Positions 1-7,617 are shown, numbered from the stretch's first letter. The stretch is 9,597 nt of DNA from Bacteroidales bacterium UBA1458 (GCA_002325785.1 DCSU01000056.1:8806-18402); one strand, 5' to 3'. Translations and numbers: made by a program. Notes: generated by a model not told the origin, from the sequence alone.

Positions 1-1153
1 CCTCGGTGGCGAAGGGTGCAAGGCCGGCTCTTGTCCTGATAGTATTGAGAAGGGTAAGTGCCTCTGTCTTGTTTGCCTCTCCTCCGATCTGGTTGAGCGC
101 CTCTGCCCTGAGAAGCATGATGTCAGCAAGCCTGATAAGAACAATATTCTGTTTTGCAGGGGTTGCAATCTCATCGCTCACACCCTGTCCCAGGTATTTC
201 CATATAGCCTTGGGATCGGCAGGAACCACATCATAAACGAAGTTTTCCCTGAGGTCACCCTCTTCTATTGATTCCTTCCATTTGACGGACGGGGTGTAGA
301 TGGCATATGACCCTACGGCATAGAGTGTCCGGAGACCATTTGTCTCAGTGTCATTGTAACCTACTTCGAAGATACTCTCCTTGGAATAGCTGTTTGAGAA
401 CATCTTGCCCCAGTCGGCTATCGGTACCAGTGAGTAAAGGCTGTTTGACATTACCAGGTTGGATGTAGTAAGTGCCTCTGTGTACTTGTGCCTCCACATA
501 TATACCTGTGTGAGCAGTCCGTTGGCAGATCCCCTGGTGAACATTATCCGGTCATTGTTACTGTTGAACTTTTCAATGCAGTTTGAGGCGGCATATTGCA
601 GATCCTCCTCCACCTGGTCAAGAACAATCTCCTTGTCAGTCTTTCCGACGAAGATGTCCTGATCACCTGATGTGTAAGGTTCAGTTATGAAAGGCACATC
701 GCCCCATACCCTTACAAGATAGAAATAAGCCAATGCCCTGAGGGCATAAGCCTGCCCGAGGAGTCGTTGCCCTGCAACATCATCCGCCTCAAATACATTT
801 GGAATGTAGGCTATCGCATAGTTGGCCCTGCTGATCATTGTATAGAGAGCGGTCCAGTCTGCCGATGAGGCTGTGTTTGTGAGGTTGTTCGAACTGAGAA
901 CAAGAGATTCGCCCGACTGTGCGGTCTGGACATTGTCAGCCCTTCCTTCTCCCCAGTAGCAAAAATTAAGTCTGAAGACTGACTGTGCAGCATCATAGAT
1001 CCCGTATATTCCAGCCTGTGCGTCAGCGGTGGTCTTGTAAAACCCTGATGCTGAGAAGCTGCTGACGGGATCCTTGTCAAGGATATCGGTACAGGCAGTG
1101 ACCTGCAGCAGTACGATAGCCAATAAAACTGTCCTGATATATTTTAATTTCAT
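1..1153 (-). CDS. SusD/RagB-like outer-membrane nutrient-binding lipoprotein, 3' end outside the window
   Basis: Partial gene: the ATG is at 1153 and 384 whole codons are readable without a stop before the left edge, against the roughly 500-600 residues usual for SusD proteins. The N-terminus is a lipoprotein signal: Lys/Arg, a hydrophobic stretch, then V-T-A-C with the lipid-accepting Cys at residue 21, followed by Thr-Asp-Ile-Leu-Asp as is common in this family. Family signatures seen are the Trp/Tyr...Ser-Arg-Ala-Asn helix (about 100-112), the A-L-R-A-L-A-Y-F-Y-L-V-R-V-W-G-D-V-P-F block (about 137-155), and R-L-A-D-I-M-L-L-R-A-E-A-L-N (about 341-354). SusD proteins sit on the cell surface as a lid over SusC and bind the substrate. 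The gene begins 12 bp after the susC-like stop, so the two should be cotranscribed and form one complex. The substrate cannot be told from the sequence. No Shine-Dalgarno sequence precedes the start. Confidence 0.95.
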   Translation of the reverse strand, partial: MKLKYIRTVLLAIVLLQVTACTDILDKDPVSSFSASGFYKTTADAQAGIYGIYDAAQSVFRLNFCYWGEGRADNVQTAQSGESLVLSSNNLTNTASSADWTALYTMISRANYAIAYIPNVFEADDVAGQRLLGQAYALRALAYFYLVRVWGDVPFITEPYTSGDQDIFVGKTDKEIVLDQVEEDLQYAASNCIEKFNSNNDRIMFTRGSANGLLTQVYMWRHKYTEALTTSNLVMSNSLYSLVPIADWGKMFSNSYSKESIFEVGYNDTETNGLRTLYAVGSYAIYTPSVKWKESIEEGDLRENFVYDVVPADPKAIWKYLGQGVSDEIATPAKQNIVLIRLADIMLLRAEALNQIGGEANKTEALTLLNTIRTRAGLAPFATE

Positions 1154-1165
1154 ATCCGTCTGTTT

Positions 1166-4100
1166 TTAAAATTCCATATTGACACCAAATATTACCGTAC
1201 GGCTCTGAGGATAGGCGCCTTCATCAACACCGACCTGCAGACCGCTGTATGAGTTCACCTCAGGGTCATACCCCGTGTAATGGGTGAATGTCAGAAGGTT
1301 CTGACCGGTGACGTATGCCCGGAGCCTGCTTATGCCCACCTTGCCTGTAATAGCTGTGGGAAGCGTATAGGAGAATGTAACATTCTTGATTCTCATGTAT
1401 GAGCCATCCTCAATCCACCTGTCTGAAACCCGGAGATATTCATTTCTCATCGGGTCATTGCGCACCGGTGCCGGATAGTCGGTAACGTCGCCCTGCTCCC
1501 TCCATCTGTTGAGAGCATCGGTGGAGACGTTATTATAGGCAAACACCCAGTTCCTCATGTTGTTAAGGTGGCTGTAGATGTCATTGCCGTAGGAGAACTG
1601 CAGGAAAATGTTGAGTCCGAAGTTCTTATAAGAGAAATCATTATTAAAACCTCCGGCGAAGATCGGCTGGGCATTGCCTATGATCTGCTTGTCGAGGTCA
1701 TTGATGATATTGTCATCATTGACGTCATCCCAGATAATGTCACCGCCCTTGAATACTTTTCCGGTTGCGGAACCAAACTTCACTGCATTGACGTTGTCTT
1801 CATCCCTGGAATAGACACCCAGGAACTTCCATCCGTAGAATGTGCCGATTGATTCGCCCTCTTGCAGGATGTGATAAGTCCCGTTCTGGATATATCCGTT
1901 TGTAAGAACGTCCTCAGGAAGTGAGACGACAGTGTTCTTGTTGAACCCGATGTTGAAACTGGTGGTCCACTGGAAGTCGCCGTCGAAGTTATGGGTGTTG
2001 ATTGCAAATTCCATCCCCTTGTTTGATATGTCACCGATATTTCTGGTGATGTATCCGAAGCCTGTTGTTTCTGGAATTGGAACCGCAAAGAGCAGATCGG
2101 AAGTATTTTTGATGTAGAAATCGCCCACGAAGCTTACTCTGTTGTTAAACATAGACAGGTCAATCCCGAGGTTATACTGTGTAGTGACCTCCCATTTGAG
2201 AGCCTGGTTAGGCATGACTGTAGGAGCTGCGCCCGAATATGTGAGGTAGTTGGTTCCTATTGAGAACTCACCGCCTGATACATAATTGGGTATTGACTCG
2301 TTACCGCCTTGTCCTACGCTTAATCTCAGTTTACCGTCTGTCAGGAAACCCAGTCCGTCGGCAAATGATTCGTCTGAGAACCTCCATGCTGCGGAGGCTG
2401 ACGGGAAGTAGCCGAACCGGTTCTCTGCACCGAATCTTGATGATCCGTCAGCTCTGAGGTTGGCTTCAGCGATGTACCTGCCCTTGTAGTTGTATGACAG
2501 TCGGCCGAAATACGAGACCATCGAGTGTTCGTCAGTGCGGTTGACAGCCTGGTTCGAGATAGTACCTGCCCCGTTGAGTGTCCTGATATTGTCGCTTGCA
2601 AAATAGAGTCCGTCAAGACCTGTAGTCTCCATCCTCCAGTCCTGCATGCTGAACCCTGCCATAGCAGATATCTCATGTGCATCAGCTATGGTCGTGCTAT
2701 AGGTAAGGTAGTTCTCATTGGCCCATGTAAAGTTTGTTCGGGCCCTTACCGAACCCCAGTTGTAACCTGCGCGGTAGTCGACTGTGGTTGGATAGAACTC
2801 ATCTTCCTTCATCGTAATGTAATCTATGCCCAAGCTTGTTCTGAACATAAGACCTTCCATTATATCATACTCGAGATACTGGTTCCCGATGACTCGGTTT
2901 GAGACGTTGAGGTGTGTACACTCCTCGGCCATGCCTACAGGGTTTCTCTTCCCGTTGAAATAATTGATGGGTGATCCGTCGGGATAGGTCAGTGAATATA
3001 CCGGGGGCCTGACAAGGATTGACTGTACGAGGCTTAGGTTACCGGTACCGCCGGCATTGATCCTGTTGTTTTTGCCGTTGGTAAAGGAGATATTCTGCCC
3101 TATAGTCAGTTTGTCAGAGACCTTGAAGTCAGTGTTTAACCTTGAGGTGATTCTCTTGTAGTTGGATGCAAGGAAGATACCGTCCTGGTCGAGGTAGGAT
3201 GTACTGAATGCATACCTGGCAGCCTCTGTGCCACCCTGTACGCCGAGTTCCACCTGGTGTTGCCATGCCTTGCGGTACATCACGCTCTGCCAGTCGACAT
3301 CCCCGCTATTCATCGGGTTGAGTGAGTCAATTGCAGTCCAGTGAGGTTCGGTAGGTGTGACGGCATTGTTGTACCTGTCGAGGTTTTTATAAGAGTCGAT
3401 GATCACCTCGCGCCATTGTGTTGCATTGAGGACGCCCAGTTTGCGGGTTATCTCGCTTATGCCGCTAAAGTAGTTGAGGCTGACGGTGGCTTTGCCTTCC
3501 TTGCCTCTTTTGGTGGTTATAAGAACCACGCCGTTGGCTGCTCTTGATCCGTAGATAGCTGTAGAGGCGGCATCTTTGAGGACCTCAATTGATTCTATAT
3601 CCCCGGGGTTTATGTCTGACAGCGGGTTGAGGCCGTGCATGTCATAGCCGTTGAGTGAGGTCATGCTGCTTGATTCAATCGGTACGCCGTCGATGACATA
3701 GAGCGGGTCGTTTCCCGAGTTCAGTGATGAGTATCCCCTGACCCTGACTGTAATGCCGTCGCCGGGGGCACCTGAGTTAGATGTCACGAAGACACCCGGG
3801 GCACGTCCCTGCAATGCCGATAGGACATCCTTGACAGGAGTGTCTTCAATATTTGCTGCGCTGATGGAGGAGATTGAACCGGTGAGGTCGCGCTTCTTCT
3901 TGAAGCCGTAACCTATGACTACCAGTTCCTCAATCATTGTCACGTCAGCCTGCATTGCCACATCTATGACGGTCCTTGAGCCTACGGTTACCTCCTGCGA
4001 AGCATATCCGACGGAGGTAAACTGAAGCACGGTGGTATTTGACGGGACATCGACGACATATGATCCGTCAAGGTCCGAAGCCACGCCCGTAGTGGTACCT

Positions 4101-4312
4101 TTAATTACTATGGTCACTCCGGGGAGCAGTTCACCTGTAGTTGCATCGGTGACCTTCCCCGTGACCCTTTTCTGCTGCAAAGCGAGGGTTGATGATGCGG
4201 CAGCGCTGAATGTCAGCAGAACTGAGAGCATAATCACTAACCCTGACAGCAGAACCGGTTTCTTCAAGCCCATTTCTGGACAGAAGAGCACGTTCACTTG
4301 CTTTTTTTTCAT
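1166..4312 (-). CDS. SusC/RagA-like TonB-linked outer-membrane transporter
   Basis: A complete 1048-residue SusC-type TonB-dependent transporter, of normal length for the family. Order of parts: signal peptide (hydrophobic core about 18-40, preceded by a 15-residue polar extension seen in many Bacteroidetes SusC proteins); carboxypeptidase-regulatory-like beta-sandwich (about 49-121, V-T-G-K-V-T-D...G-V-T-I-V-I-K-G...D-L-D-G-S-Y); TonB-box-like E-E-L-V-V-I-G-Y-G (about 128-136); plug (about 140-270) with the SusC hallmarks L-Q-G-R-A-P-G-V, R-V-R-G-Y-S-S-L-N and D-P-L-Y-V-I-D-G-V-P; then a long beta-barrel ending in aromatic Phe. There is no N-terminal STN domain, so control by a FecR/ECF-sigma relay is not expected; the divergent LacI-type gene is the obvious regulator. 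It should import a substrate captured by the adjacent SusD-like protein, powered by TonB. The substrate is unknown. Met14 is a possible alternative start, but the first Met gives a typical SusC N-terminus. Confidence 0.97.
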   Translation of the reverse strand: MKKKQVNVLFCPEMGLKKPVLLSGLVIMLSVLLTFSAAASSTLALQQKRVTGKVTDATTGELLPGVTIVIKGTTTGVASDLDGSYVVDVPSNTTVLQFTSVGYASQEVTVGSRTVIDVAMQADVTMIEELVVIGYGFKKKRDLTGSISSISAANIEDTPVKDVLSALQGRAPGVFVTSNSGAPGDGITVRVRGYSSLNSGNDPLYVIDGVPIESSSMTSLNGYDMHGLNPLSDINPGDIESIEVLKDAASTAIYGSRAANGVVLITTKRGKEGKATVSLNYFSGISEITRKLGVLNATQWREVIIDSYKNLDRYNNAVTPTEPHWTAIDSLNPMNSGDVDWQSVMYRKAWQHQVELGVQGGTEAARYAFSTSYLDQDGIFLASNYKRITSRLNTDFKVSDKLTIGQNISFTNGKNNRINAGGTGNLSLVQSILVRPPVYSLTYPDGSPINYFNGKRNPVGMAEECTHLNVSNRVIGNQYLEYDIMEGLMFRTSLGIDYITMKEDEFYPTTVDYRAGYNWGSVRARTNFTWANENYLTYSTTIADAHEISAMAGFSMQDWRMETTGLDGLYFASDNIRTLNGAGTISNQAVNRTDEHSMVSYFGRLSYNYKGRYIAEANLRADGSSRFGAENRFGYFPSASAAWRFSDESFADGLGFLTDGKLRLSVGQGGNESIPNYVSGGEFSIGTNYLTYSGAAPTVMPNQALKWEVTTQYNLGIDLSMFNNRVSFVGDFYIKNTSDLLFAVPIPETTGFGYITRNIGDISNKGMEFAINTHNFDGDFQWTTSFNIGFNKNTVVSLPEDVLTNGYIQNGTYHILQEGESIGTFYGWKFLGVYSRDEDNVNAVKFGSATGKVFKGGDIIWDDVNDDNIINDLDKQIIGNAQPIFAGGFNNDFSYKNFGLNIFLQFSYGNDIYSHLNNMRNWVFAYNNVSTDALNRWREQGDVTDYPAPVRNDPMRNEYLRVSDRWIEDGSYMRIKNVTFSYTLPTAITGKVGISRLRAYVTGQNLLTFTHYTGYDPEVNSYSGLQVGVDEGAYPQSRTVIFGVNMEF

Positions 4313-4354
4313 AATTTTGATTGTTTAGGGTTTAATTTAAATCCTGACACAGAC

Positions 4355-4392
4355 CTGCTCCCGGAAAGCATCCTCAAAGTGCCCGGGAGCGG
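4355..4392 (-). promoter_or_regulatory. GC-rich hairpin in the predicted susC 5' leader
   Basis: GCTCCCGG (4357-4364) and CCGGGAGC (4383-4390) are perfectly complementary, giving an 8-bp stem that extends to 10 bp with one wobble pair and one C-G pair (4355-4356 with 4391-4392). The loop is 18 nt. It stands out in an otherwise AT-rich spacer and lies 43-80 nt before the susC-like start codon, inside the transcript predicted from the promoter at 4464-4495. No long U run follows on either strand, so it does not look like a simple intrinsic terminator. It could be a leader element affecting mRNA stability or translation, or a target for an antisense RNA. The function is inference. Confidence 0.5.
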
Positions 4393-4463
4393 TTTTGTTG
4401 ATCGGTTTAAAGTTATCAAGTTAATTTTCAGTACTTTACTTAATTGACCTTAGCCTTACAGAT

Positions 4464-4495
4464 CAAAATTATGACTTTAAAACTCAAAAAGCAAA
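4464..4495 (-). promoter_or_regulatory. Candidate Bacteroidetes-type promoter for the susC-susD genes
   Basis: Read on the minus strand, a -33-like TTTG (4495-4492) is followed after 20 nt by TAATTTTG (4471-4464), which matches the Bacteroidetes -7 consensus TAnnTTTG at every fixed position. The spacing is within the range known for this promoter class. Transcription would begin near 4457, giving a leader of about 145 nt before the susC-like start. The -33 tetranucleotide lies inside the palindromic operator at 4491-4502, so repressor binding should block the sigma factor directly. Confidence 0.6.
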
Positions 4496-4502
4496 CGTTT
4501 GC
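4491..4502. promoter_or_regulatory. Operator 1, LacI/PurR-type palindrome overlapping the susC promoter
   Basis: GCAAACGTTTGC is a perfect 12-bp palindrome with a central CpG, the form typical of LacI/PurR-family operators and nearly identical to the core of the enterobacterial PurR box. It overlaps the -33 element of the susC promoter candidate and is 178 bp upstream of the susC-like start codon. Its core CAAACGTTTG recurs exactly at 4669-4678. The neighbouring LacI-family protein is the natural candidate to bind it; binding itself is inferred. Confidence 0.8.
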
Positions 4503-4624
4503 GTAAATTTTTGCCATATAATATGAAATTTTAACATTTTCCCTTCGCCACCAGGTCAGGCAGACATTATAAGAGTCGCAAAATGTGATACATATTCTTC
4601 TCTCCCATTGATATTTAATGGCTT

Positions 4625-4658
4625 TTTGTGTTCCTGTGCATATTTTTTTTTAAATTCG
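4625..4658 (+). promoter_or_regulatory. Weak candidate promoter for the lacI-like gene
   Basis: TTTG (4625-4628) is followed after 22 nt by TAAATTCG (4651-4658), which matches five of the six fixed positions of TAnnTTTG. Transcription would start near 4665, immediately before operator 2, an arrangement that would suit autorepression. The match is imperfect and the region is A/T-rich, so a chance match is quite possible. Confidence 0.3.
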
Positions 4659-4668
4659 CAATGTTAAT

Positions 4669-4678
4669 CAAACGTTTG
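4669..4678. promoter_or_regulatory. Operator 2, LacI/PurR-type palindrome before the regulator gene
   Basis: CAAACGTTTG is a perfect 10-bp palindrome, identical to the core of operator 1, but its outer positions (T at 4668 against C at 4679) break the symmetry, so it may be the weaker site. It ends 28 bp before the ATG of the LacI-family gene, which points to autoregulation. The centre-to-centre distance to operator 1 is 177 bp, close to 17 helical turns, so a repressor able to bridge both sites could form a loop. Looping is inference. Confidence 0.75.
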
Positions 4679-4706
4679 CATTTTTAAATATCAGTAACTT
4701 TATACC

Positions 4707-5774
4707 ATGCCCGGCATAAGAGTGACAATCAAGGATCTCGCGAAAAGGATGAACCTTTCCGTCTCAACCATCTCCAGGGCATTGCACAATAACCCAAGTA
4801 TAGGTGAAGAGACAACCAGGGAGGTATGGAAGCTGGCCAAGCAGCTAGGGTACCTTCCAAACTCGGTGGCATCAAATCTCCGCCGGAGAAAAACCAACAT
4901 GATCGGGGTGATCGTGCCCCGAATCGATATCACCTTCCATTCATACGTCATCAGCGGCGTTGAAGAGATAGCCTATAAGATGGGCTATAACGTAACCATA
5001 TACCAGTCGAAAGATTCCCTTGAAAGGGAAGTAGCTATCACCGGTATCCTGCAGACCAACATGGTGGCCGGCATTATAGCCTGTCTCGCCCTGGAAACAC
5101 AAAACTGCAGTCACTTTACCAGGTTCAACAGTCTCAAGGTCCCACTGGTCTTCTATGACAGGGTGAGCAATGACCTTGAGGCAAGCAAGGTAATTATTGA
5201 CGACTTCGATGCTGCCTTCAGGGTGACGGAACACCTTATTATTACAGGCTGCAAAAAAATTGCCCATATCGCAGGCTGCCAGACAACATCAATCTTCGCA
5301 TCAAGGCTTGAAGGATACAAAGCTGCCCTCCTGCAATACAACATCCCCTTCGACCCAAATATGGTGTGCTGCGCCACCGATCTGAGCTATGAAGAGGGAT
5401 CCAGGTGCACCAGGAAGCTTCTGAAACTGGCGGATATACCTGACGGCATCTTCTGTGCCAACGACTATACGGCCATCGGGGCCATACAGATGATCAAGAA
5501 GAGTAACCTCAGAATACCTGAAGACATTGCCGTGGCAGGATTCAGCAACTATCCCGTCTCCACCATCATTGAACCGTCGCTGACAACCATCGACGACCGC
5601 GCTTTCGAGATGGGAAAGACCGCTGCACGGATGCTCATACGCCAGATTGAAGACCGCGACGTGAACATAGCTTCGGAAACCGTGGTGATAAAAACCGACC
5701 TCATCGTGCGAGATTCGACGAAAAGAGCGGTTGCCACGGAAGCACCAAAGACACTGGTAAGGAGAGAAAAGTAA
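4707..5774 (+). CDS. LacI/PurR-family transcriptional repressor
   Basis: A complete 355-residue LacI-family regulator of usual length. The N-terminal helix-turn-helix (about 6-27, V-T-I-K-D-L-A-K-R...S-V-S-T-I-S-R-A-L) is followed by the hinge helix P-N-S-V-A-S-N-L (51-58); Leu58 aligns with PurR Leu54, which in PurR inserts at the central CpG of the operator. The rest (about 64-335) is a periplasmic-binding-protein-like effector domain with R-L-E-G-Y (200-204), A-N-D (251-253) and A-G-F-S-N (277-281, in place of the common G-F-D-D). It is transcribed away from the susC-like gene. Two CpG-centred palindromes lie between them, so repression of susCD and of itself is the likely role, relieved or changed by a small sugar-like ligand that cannot be named. 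The start at 4707 gives the canonical short lead into the HTH; no Shine-Dalgarno sequence is present, and no clear terminator follows the gene. Confidence 0.95.
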   Translation: MPGIRVTIKDLAKRMNLSVSTISRALHNNPSIGEETTREVWKLAKQLGYLPNSVASNLRRRKTNMIGVIVPRIDITFHSYVISGVEEIAYKMGYNVTIYQSKDSLEREVAITGILQTNMVAGIIACLALETQNCSHFTRFNSLKVPLVFYDRVSNDLEASKVIIDDFDAAFRVTEHLIITGCKKIAHIAGCQTTSIFASRLEGYKAALLQYNIPFDPNMVCCATDLSYEEGSRCTRKLLKLADIPDGIFCANDYTAIGAIQMIKKSNLRIPEDIAVAGFSNYPVSTIIEPSLTTIDDRAFEMGKTAARMLIRQIEDRDVNIASETVVIKTDLIVRDSTKRAVATEAPKTLVRREK

Positions 5775-5933
5775 TAATATCTTCTGAAAACCTGCCTCTT
5801 ATACCTGCCAGGAGCCTTACATTTCACTATTTAACCTGCCTGCAGTTCCATATATTATTTTTTTTCATACTTTTAGGCCACTTTTAAAAAGATGCACAGT
5901 GAAACGCAAAATGTGTAATTAAAACCGAAACTC

Positions 5934-7562
5934 ATGAAAAAAATCCTATCAGCATTTTCCGCACTCCTTATCACCGGATCTCTCCTTGCCGGTGGACTGG
6001 TAACTAACACCAACCAGAGTGCGCAGTACATCAGACTGCTAAGCCGAAATGCCTCCACAGATGTTGATGCTGTCTATTACAATCCCGCAGGCCTTACAAA
6101 AATGGCCCCAGGTTTTCATTTTGGAATCAATAACCAGATCATCGGGCAGGGAAGATCAGTAATGACAACCTATCCCTATCTTCATGGTGCTCCCGACAGA
6201 GAATATGTAGGAACCGTCAGCGCACCGTTCTTCCCCAGCATCTATGGGGTATTTAACACCGGTAAAGTGGCTCTCTCTGTAGCATTCAATCCTATCGGCG
6301 GCGGCGGCGGCGCAACATATGATGAAGGTCTGGCCATGATCGAAATGCCGATAGCTGATCTCGTACCTCTGCTTGCATCACAGGGTGCCGAGGATTACAG
6401 GCTTGAGACCAATTTTATTGGTTCATCTGTATTCTACGGCATCAATGGTAACATCTCATACAAGATTAATGACATCATCTCAGTTGCCGTTGGTGCCCGC
6501 TACGTCATGGCACGTAACACCTATGAGGGCAAGCTTGAGACCATTGAGCTTAATATGGGCGGCACATGGATTCCTGCCAGTACCGTCTTCACAGGCGTTG
6601 CATCGCAGCTCAGCAGCATTGTTGCCATACCCACTAATGTGGCTCCCATCATCTCAGGTGGCGGTGGTGGTTTGACCCTTGCTCAGGCTGAAGGCCTCGG
6701 ATACCTCACCGCAGTTCAGAGAGCAGGTATTGAAGCCGGTCTGGGAGCTATTGGCGTCCCGGCTGCAAATATCCCGGCCTTGACCCTGACCCAGATCAGC
6801 GGAACCATCACAGCTGCAACCCCCACGCTTAACGGACAGATAGCACAGGCCAATGCCACCTCATCCCTGATGCAGAACCAGAAAGCCGATGTACTCCAGA
6901 CAGGCTCAGGAATTACCCCTATCATTGGCGTCAACCTTACATTCGCTGACATAGTAAATGTAGGTATCAAATATGAGTTCAAAACCAAACTGAGAGTCAT
7001 CAACGAGACAACATCCGACTTTACCACCGGCATCAACCCCGAGACAGGCGCACCTATAACGATGTTCCCCGACGAGGCAGAGAGTATCAATGACATGCCA
7101 GCCATGCTGTCAATCGGAGCAGAGATCCGACCCACAGAGAAGTTCATGTTCACAGGAAGCTTTAACTATTACTTTGACCAGGCCATTGACTATGACGGCA
7201 GCGCCGACAAGGAGATCGACATGATCGACAAGAATTTCCTGGAGTATGCATTCGGCGTTGAATACGGCTTTACCAAAAGCATCCGCGCAAGCGTTGCCTA
7301 TGCGGGTACCAGCACAGGTGTCAACCTCGACTATCAGGATGAGTTGAGCTACAGCCTCAACACCAACACATTCGGCGGTGGCCTGGGATTCAGGATAACC
7401 CCGATGATCGACCTGAACATCGGAGGCATCTATACAATCTACCAGGAAGGTGAAAAGAGCTACAGCCGCCCCATGACAGGCTCAGGACTTCTCGTTCCTC
7501 TTACCGAGACATTCAACAAGAATACCTGGGTAGTCGCCGTTGGCGTCGACCTCCATTTTTAA
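5934..7562 (+). CDS. OmpP1/FadL-family outer-membrane transport protein with a large insertion
   Basis: A complete 542-residue protein. The signal peptide covers about residues 1-20 (M-K-K-I-L...L-L-A-G), after which G-L-V-T-N-T-N-Q-S-A-Q-Y and Y-Y-N-P-A-G-L (about 48-54) form the N-terminal hatch signature of the FadL family, including the conserved Asn-Pro-Ala. Alternating beta-strand segments follow and the chain ends in V-D-L-H-F, a typical outer-membrane barrel terminus. FadL proteins are 14-stranded barrels that pass long-chain fatty acids or other hydrophobic compounds. E. coli FadL has about 420-450 residues; the extra length here is mostly a Gly/Ala/Thr-rich segment at about 208-325 containing a five-glycine run (242-246). 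A second five-glycine run at 122-126 is encoded by five perfect GGC codons. The gene is preceded by a 159-nt spacer after the regulator with no clear terminator and only a weak TACTTTTA at 5868-5875, and ends in a strong terminator, so it is probably monocistronic. The substrate is unproven. Confidence 0.92.
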   Translation: MKKILSAFSALLITGSLLAGGLVTNTNQSAQYIRLLSRNASTDVDAVYYNPAGLTKMAPGFHFGINNQIIGQGRSVMTTYPYLHGAPDREYVGTVSAPFFPSIYGVFNTGKVALSVAFNPIGGGGGATYDEGLAMIEMPIADLVPLLASQGAEDYRLETNFIGSSVFYGINGNISYKINDIISVAVGARYVMARNTYEGKLETIELNMGGTWIPASTVFTGVASQLSSIVAIPTNVAPIISGGGGGLTLAQAEGLGYLTAVQRAGIEAGLGAIGVPAANIPALTLTQISGTITAATPTLNGQIAQANATSSLMQNQKADVLQTGSGITPIIGVNLTFADIVNVGIKYEFKTKLRVINETTSDFTTGINPETGAPITMFPDEAESINDMPAMLSIGAEIRPTEKFMFTGSFNYYFDQAIDYDGSADKEIDMIDKNFLEYAFGVEYGFTKSIRASVAYAGTSTGVNLDYQDELSYSLNTNTFGGGLGFRITPMIDLNIGGIYTIYQEGEKSYSRPMTGSGLLVPLTETFNKNTWVVAVGVDLHF

Positions 7563-7583
7563 ACTGACCAACCTATGAAAATC

Positions 7584-7617
7584 AGGAGGGTGTTCTCTAC
7601 GACACCCTCTTTTTTTT
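7584..7617 (+). terminator. Intrinsic terminator after the FadL-family gene
   Basis: GAGGGTGT (7586-7593) pairs perfectly with ACACCCTC (7602-7609) around an 8-nt loop and is followed at once by eight T residues (7610-7617). The stem begins 24 nt after the stop codon. This is a textbook rho-independent terminator and separates the FadL-family gene from the DoxX-oxidoreductase unit. Confidence 0.93.

Larger units (their letters stand above)
4313..4706. other. Divergent regulatory region between susC-like and lacI-like genes
   Basis: AT-rich intergenic segment of 394 bp between two divergent genes. It has no convincing coding sequence. It holds, from left to right, a GC-rich hairpin, a promoter candidate facing the susC-like gene, a first CAAACGTTTG palindrome, a stretch (about 4505-4620) in which I recognise nothing beyond a weak short inverted repeat, a weak promoter candidate facing the regulator gene, and a second CAAACGTTTG palindrome. 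The individual sites are listed separately. Confidence 0.85.

Noticed and set aside
835..1080. 81-codon minus-strand open frame over the start of the susD-like gene
   Set aside because: It is a different frame of the same strand as the susD-like gene, which has a lipobox and SusD motifs.
2525..2902. 125-codon open frame on the plus strand, and similar ones at 1568-1852, 3341-3547 and 4032-4328, all inside the susC-like gene
   Set aside because: They lie antisense to a strong, full-length SusC-like coding sequence, have no recognisable domains, and show no promoter or start context.
4605..4621. CCATT...AATGG inverted repeat upstream of the lacI-like gene
   Set aside because: Only a 5-bp stem in AT-rich DNA, with no second copy; likely chance.
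4313..4706. A small gene or riboswitch in the divergent intergenic region
   Set aside because: No coding frame of convincing length and no recognisable riboswitch core; the features present are better explained as promoters, operators and a leader hairpin.
5868..5875. TACTTTTA as a -7 element for the FadL-family gene
   Set aside because: It lacks the final G and there is no TTTG at a suitable distance upstream; too weak to list as a promoter.
6297..6311. (GGC)5 tandem repeat in the FadL-family gene as a possible phase-variable tract
   Set aside because: A trinucleotide unit cannot shift the frame, and five copies is short; at most the number of glycines could vary.
6716..7153. 145-codon open frame on the minus strand within the FadL-family gene
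   Set aside because: It is a mirror of the coding strand's codon bias; the plus-strand frame has clear FadL signatures throughout.
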